From: Candidatus Culexmicrobium profundum
Lineage (GTDB): Archaea > Thermoproteota > Methanomethylicia > Culexarchaeales > Culexmicrobiaceae
NCBI GenBank assembly: GCA_025061245.1
Contig: JANZKD010000073.1
Location: forward strand, 1-8,280
Length of the DNA stretch: 8,280 bases
Direction: 5' to 3'
Within the stretch, counting starts at the first letter, position 1. Each line of letters opens with the position of its first letter. The translations under genes and the position numbers were made by a program. Below the pieces are notes generated by a model. That model ran no database searches and was not told the DNA's origin. It worked only from the letters and a program-made list of their open reading frames with translations. This document shows, piece after piece, positions 6,365-8,280 of the stretch.

Positions 6365-6600
6365 TAATAAGCCATTTTCACTTCAATTCAATACTAAATT
6401 AGTATGCTCCAATATTTTGACAGAATGGGAATAAAATGAAGTGAGCTAGATAGTAACTTCTCATAATAACATCTGGGTGTGCAATTTAGGAAAATCCTAA
6501 AAGGTAAAGAATTAAGCAGGTAAGACCAAGATATAAGCAGAACCATAAAATTACAATCAGAGGGACTCCAAGGTTTTTAAAGAATTTCTCGAACAAGATA
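6365..6600 (+). other. Intergenic region with a short hairpin
   Basis: No gene is seen here. A perfect inverted repeat TTTAGGA-AAA-TCCTAAA lies at 6485-6501 and could be a hairpin or an operator. It is not followed by a T-tract on the plus strand, so it is not a convincing terminator. The promoter of the gene at 6601 lies at the right end. Confidence 0.5.
6574..6581 (+). promoter_or_regulatory. TATA box for the small gene at 6601
   Basis: TTTTTAAA lies about 23-26 bases before the GTG at 6601, which predicts a leaderless transcript. This promoter region is not the same as repeat copies A and B, although the genes behind copy B and this one are paralogues. Confidence 0.5.
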
Positions 6601-6873
6601 GTGAAGACTAGGTGGAACAAATTGAAGAAAAAGGAAATTGAAAAACTTATCAAGGAAGTCTTCAACCATTATGGTAAAAATAGAATATTCGAAGAAGAAT
6701 TCATCCAATATTTCAAACAAAAAGAAATGACACCAAAGGAAATAGACCAACTATGGTCCGATGCATTATTCTTCAACCTAATAAAAGTAGGTGTATGGAC
6801 AATCCGAAACGAATCAAATCCCCTTGAACCATTAACCAAAATAGTATTCGAACTACCAGAAGAACCAGAATGA
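6601..6873 (+). CDS. Small winged-helix-like protein of unknown function, paralogue 1
   Basis: The 90-residue protein is about 70% identical by hand alignment over 77 positions to the product of the next gene. Predicted order is helix (EKLIKEVFNHYG), helix (FEEEFIQYFKQKEM), helix (PKEIDQLWSDALFFNLI) and two strands joined by a turn (VWTIRNESNPLEPLTKIVF). That order suggests a winged-helix fold and perhaps DNA binding, but I recognise no named family. GTG at 6601 fits leaderless expression from the TATA box at 6574-6581. TTG at 6622, with GGTGG at 6611-6615, is a serious alternative that would drop seven residues and match the paralogue's start better. The conserved SNPLEP-x-TK-x-VFEL end suggests a functional core. 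Confidence 0.75.
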   Translation: MKTRWNKLKKKEIEKLIKEVFNHYGKNRIFEEEFIQYFKQKEMTPKEIDQLWSDALFFNLIKVGVWTIRNESNPLEPLTKIVFELPEEPE

Positions 6874-6943
6874 ATCATCATCCACTAGAAAACACTATGA
6901 TAATTGAGTTTTGACTGCTATTTTATTCCACAATTAATCACTG

Positions 6944-7060
6944 ACTCTAGTTAATTCCATATCAAAATTGAATAGGCACGAAAATAATAGAAAACATTTT
7001 ATCATAAATTCCTAACGAATGAATACAACGAAAATTTAAAGAGTTATTTTTCAATAAAAA
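6944..7060 (+). repeat. Direct repeat copy B (promoter region of the gene at 7065)
   Basis: This is the partner of copy A (520-642), with the strongest match at 6958-7040. Here it ends at the start of an intact gene and carries its TATA box. The conserved part extends about 90 bases upstream of the box, much more than a core promoter needs, so it may include regulator sites or simply reflect a recent duplication. Confidence 0.85.
7031..7040 (+). promoter_or_regulatory. TATA box for the small gene at 7065
   Basis: AAAATTTAAA, preceded by the purine-rich ACGAA as a possible BRE, lies with its TTTAAA centred about 27 bases before the ATG at 7065. Transcription is therefore likely to begin at or next to the start codon. 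Confidence 0.6.
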
Positions 7061-7064
7061 GGTG

Positions 7065-7322
7065 ATGAAGAAACTAAGTAAAGAAGAAGTTGAAAAATTA
7101 ATTAAAGAGGTTTTCAATTATTATGGTAAATCCAGAATATTTGAAGAGGAATTTATCAAGTACTTCAAACAAAAGGGAATGACTGATGAAGAAATAGACA
7201 ACCTATGGGTAAAAGCACTAAACTACGATCTCATAGACACAGGGCTAAAAACTTTCCCTAATAAATCCAATCCACTAGAACCGATAACAAAAGTAGTCTT
7301 CGAACTACTAGAAGAACAATAG
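7065..7322 (+). CDS. Small winged-helix-like protein of unknown function, paralogue 2
   Basis: The 85-residue product repeats the helix-helix-helix-strand-strand pattern of the gene at 6601 (EKLIKEVFNYYG, FEEEFIKYFKQKGM, EEIDNLWVKAL, then KSNPLEPITKVVFEL). I chose ATG at 7065 because of its TATA distance; GTG at 7062 would add one methionine. GGTG at 7061-7064 sits against the ATG, too close to act as a normal ribosome site, which fits a leaderless message. The two genes are tandem, 191 bases apart, each with its own promoter. A third, decayed copy seems to lie at 641-735. No function can be named. Confidence 0.75.
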   Translation: MKKLSKEEVEKLIKEVFNYYGKSRIFEEEFIKYFKQKGMTDEEIDNLWVKALNYDLIDTGLKTFPNKSNPLEPITKVVFELLEEQ

Positions 7323-7445
7323 TCCATATAAAATTAAAACAATAATTTCATAACAGGATTTTAACCTACATTCCTTTACATCCTTCTTATTTCATTACAT
7401 CTAACCAGCAAGTTTCTGAGCATTTTCACATGCAAAATAAGTTAG

Positions 7446-7581
7446 TGGTGCGGGGGGTGGGATTTGAACCCACGAAGGCCTTCGCCACGGGATGAACCTA
7501 TCCAACCCGGGTTGGTCTGGGCCCCGTTTTTCGGGTTGGATCTTAAGTCCCGCGCCTTTGTCCTGGCTCGGCAACCCCCGC
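7446..7581 (-). tRNA. tRNA-Leu (anticodon UAA) with a 48-base intron
   Basis: Read on the minus strand, this is a class II tRNA. Acceptor stem GCGGGGG/CCCCCGC, D-arm GCCGAGCCAGGACAAAGGC, anticodon stem CGGGA/TCCCG with loop CTTAAGA (anticodon TAA), a long variable arm GGC-GAAG-GCC, T-arm GTGGG-TTCAAAT-CCCAC, discriminator A at 7449 and an encoded CCA at 7446-7448 are all visible. An intron interrupts the anticodon loop between positions 37 and 38. The gene lies 70 bases after tRNA-Arg on the same strand, with a possible promoter of its own at 7609-7618. It decodes UUA and possibly UUG leucine codons. Confidence 0.95.
7494..7541 (-). other. Intron of tRNA-Leu at position 37/38
   Basis: The 48 bases fit the archaeal bulge-helix-bulge rule. 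The central helix is CTTA/TAGG (one G-T pair), the 5' bulge is AGA and the inner helix is TCCAACCC/GGGTTGGA. The 3' bulge TTCA has four bases rather than three. Cutting within the bulges restores loop CTTAAGA and stem CGGGA/TCCCG. The intron also contains the 14-base palindrome CCAACCCGGGTTGG, giving an alternative fold. Confidence 0.9.
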
Positions 7582-7608
7582 TTCTAGTTTTTATTTTTCT
7601 TTTGTGGG

Positions 7609-7618
7609 TATTTATTTT
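7609..7618 (-). promoter_or_regulatory. Possible TATA box for tRNA-Leu
   Basis: On the minus strand this reads AAAATAAATA, centred about 32 bases ahead of the tRNA-Leu 5' end. It would start transcription a few bases upstream of the tRNA. Read-through from tRNA-Arg is the alternative, as no terminator-like T-tract lies between them on the minus strand. Confidence 0.35.
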
Positions 7619-7651
7619 TGTTTTGTTGTGTTTGTGGTTAATCGTTTTTGT

Positions 7652-7741
7652 TGGCGGGCCCGGAGGGATTTTCGGTTTTCTTTCGAACCCTCGACCACTG
7701 GCTCCGAAGGCCAGCGCTCTGTCCAGCTGAGCTACGGGCCC
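7652..7741 (-). tRNA. tRNA-Arg (anticodon UCG) with a 13-base T-loop intron
   Basis: On the minus strand the acceptor stem GGGCCCG/CGGGCCC is perfect. D-arm GCTC-AGCTGGACA-GAGC, anticodon stem CTGGC/GCCAG with loop CTTCGGA (anticodon TCG) and T-stem GAGGG/CCCTC follow. Discriminator G is at 7655 and CCA is encoded at 7652-7654. The T-loop is 20 bases long instead of seven. Removing 13 bases (7669-7681) restores the standard loop TTCGAAT and a 74-base tRNA. A TATA box at 7765-7774 lies about 28 bases ahead. It serves CGA and possibly CGG arginine codons. Confidence 0.93.
7669..7681 (-). other. Predicted 13-base intron in the T-loop of tRNA-Arg (position 59/60)
   Basis: The insertion reads AGAAAACCGAAAA. 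Next to the T-stem, TTCG pairs with CGAA to form a four-base helix with a three-base bulge AAT on the 3' side and a nine-base loop on the other. That is the relaxed bulge-helix-loop signal for the archaeal splicing endonuclease. Cutting after two bases of loop and bulge gives TTCGAA plus T, the exact canonical loop. Introns at 59/60 are known in some Thermoproteales. Removal is inferred, not shown. Confidence 0.8.
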
Positions 7742-7764
7742 ATGTTGTGTTGAGTTTAGTTTTT

Positions 7765-7774
7765 ATTTATATTT
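7765..7774 (-). promoter_or_regulatory. TATA box for tRNA-Arg
   Basis: On the minus strand this reads AAATATAAAT, with its centre about 28 bases ahead of the tRNA-Arg 5' end at 7741. It lies just after the stop codon of the hexulose-6-phosphate synthase gene, so the tRNAs need not rely on read-through. Confidence 0.55.
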
Positions 7775-7781
7775 GTGTTGG

Positions 7782-8280
7782 TTAGATTTCTCCTATTTTT
7801 TCGTCTTCGTCTAGTATTAGTCTCATGGTGTCTGGGTCTGGTGGCATTTGGTCTAGGAATTGTTCTGCTGCTCTTCTTGGGTCTTTGCTTCTTATTATGT
7901 ATCTTCCTACTACTATTATGTCTGCTCCGTTTTCTAGTGCTTTTTTGGCTGTTTTTGGTGTTATTCCTCCTGCTACTCCTACTAGGCATTTGAATTTTTC
8001 TTTTATTGCCATTATGTTTCCCCATTGGGTTTGCCATGGTTTTCCTGCTTCTGCTGCTGCTCTTTCTGCGTCTACGTTTCTGTGGAGTAGGACTATGTCT
8101 GGTTTGTAGTATAGTTTTTCTATTTTTTCTTCTGGGCTGATTACCTCCATCATGTCTAGGATTGAGTATATTCCTTGTTTTTGTGCTTCTAGTATTGCTT
8201 TTTCAATTGTTGCTTTGGATGATACTCCTAGTATGCATACTGCGTCTGCTGTTGCGTCTGCTGCTTCTTTTACTTCTATT
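7782..8280 (-). CDS. 3-hexulose-6-phosphate synthase domain, 3' part of the gene
   Basis: The frame enters at the right edge and runs 165 codons to TAA at 7782-7784; its start lies outside the window. It matches the C-terminal two thirds of the HPS branch of the OMP decarboxylase superfamily, a TIM barrel. Visible pieces are the strand ADAVCILGVSS, SILDMMEV, DIVLLHRNVD, the phosphate-binding VAGGITP and the second phosphate loop ADIIVVGRYI, followed by a final helix (DPRRAAEQFLDQM). HPS joins formaldehyde and ribulose 5-phosphate. In many archaea it runs in reverse to supply ribulose phosphate, and it can be fused behind a formaldehyde-activating (Fae) domain; the missing N-terminus decides which. 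The internal ATG at 8153 is not the start, since the frame and homology continue upstream. Confidence 0.88.
   Translation of the reverse strand, partial: IEVKEAADATADAVCILGVSSKATIEKAILEAQKQGIYSILDMMEVISPEEKIEKLYYKPDIVLLHRNVDAERAAAEAGKPWQTQWGNIMAIKEKFKCLVGVAGGITPKTAKKALENGADIIVVGRYIIRSKDPRRAAEQFLDQMPPDPDTMRLILDEDEKIGEI

Noticed and set aside
2765..6383. Shared 12-base word CCATTTTCACTT at 2765-2776 and 6372-6383, each after an ABC permease gene
   Set aside because: Too short in AT-rich DNA, at different distances from the gene ends, and with no flanking similarity.
7464..7730. 88-codon plus-strand ORF
   Set aside because: It runs through both tRNA genes on the opposite strand and has no ribosome site; its composition reflects the tRNA stems.
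7756..8109. Long ORFs on both strands overlapping the hexulose-6-phosphate synthase gene (Leu-rich, Arg/Lys-rich and Ala/Ser-rich products)
   Set aside because: They are other-frame readings of a strongly biased, purine-loaded coding strand. Only the frame with HPS motifs is credible.
1..8280. CRISPR array, insertion sequence or transposase
   Set aside because: No regularly spaced repeats, no transposase-like protein and no terminal inverted repeats were seen.

Overview
The window looks archaeal, most likely from a thermophilic member of the Thermoproteota or a related deep lineage. The two tRNA genes carry archaeal-type introns with bulge-helix folds, one of them in the T-loop. TATA boxes sit about 25 bases before start codons, giving leaderless or nearly leaderless genes. 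Shine-Dalgarno motifs are of the GGAGG/GGTG type. The right edge holds a hexulose-6-phosphate synthase domain, common in archaea. The species cannot be named from this sequence.

Left part (1-1004): a PIN-domain (VapC-like) toxin gene, apparently overlapped by the end of an upstream partner gene. It is followed by about 430 bases without an intact gene. That stretch contains a promoter-bearing repeat (copy A) and what looks like a decayed copy of a small-protein gene found again at the right. A 52-codon ORF then ends three bases before the first ABC gene.

Middle (1005-6364): two ABC-2 type exporter modules on the plus strand (1005-2613 and 4636-6364). Between them, on the minus strand, lie a SAM-dependent methyltransferase and a CPBP-family membrane protease. 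The second exporter starts with a well-signalled 33-codon ORF (4538-4639) whose stop overlaps the ATPase start (ATGA). Its permease gene is broken by an apparent one-base loss near 6174-6177; the last membrane helix continues in another frame. The methyltransferase/protease pair and the 33-codon ORF/exporter pair diverge from one short promoter region, so they may act together, for example in making, exporting or resisting a small peptide or drug. That role is inference.

Right part (6365-8280): two tandem paralogous genes for 85-90 residue, probably winged-helix-like proteins. The second lies behind repeat copy B, which matches copy A 6.4 kb away, so the exporter region is bracketed by direct repeats. 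Then come, on the minus strand, tRNA-Leu(UAA) with a 48-base intron at 37/38, tRNA-Arg(UCG) with a 13-base insertion in the T-loop that fits a 59/60 intron, and the 3' part of a hexulose-6-phosphate synthase gene running off the right edge.
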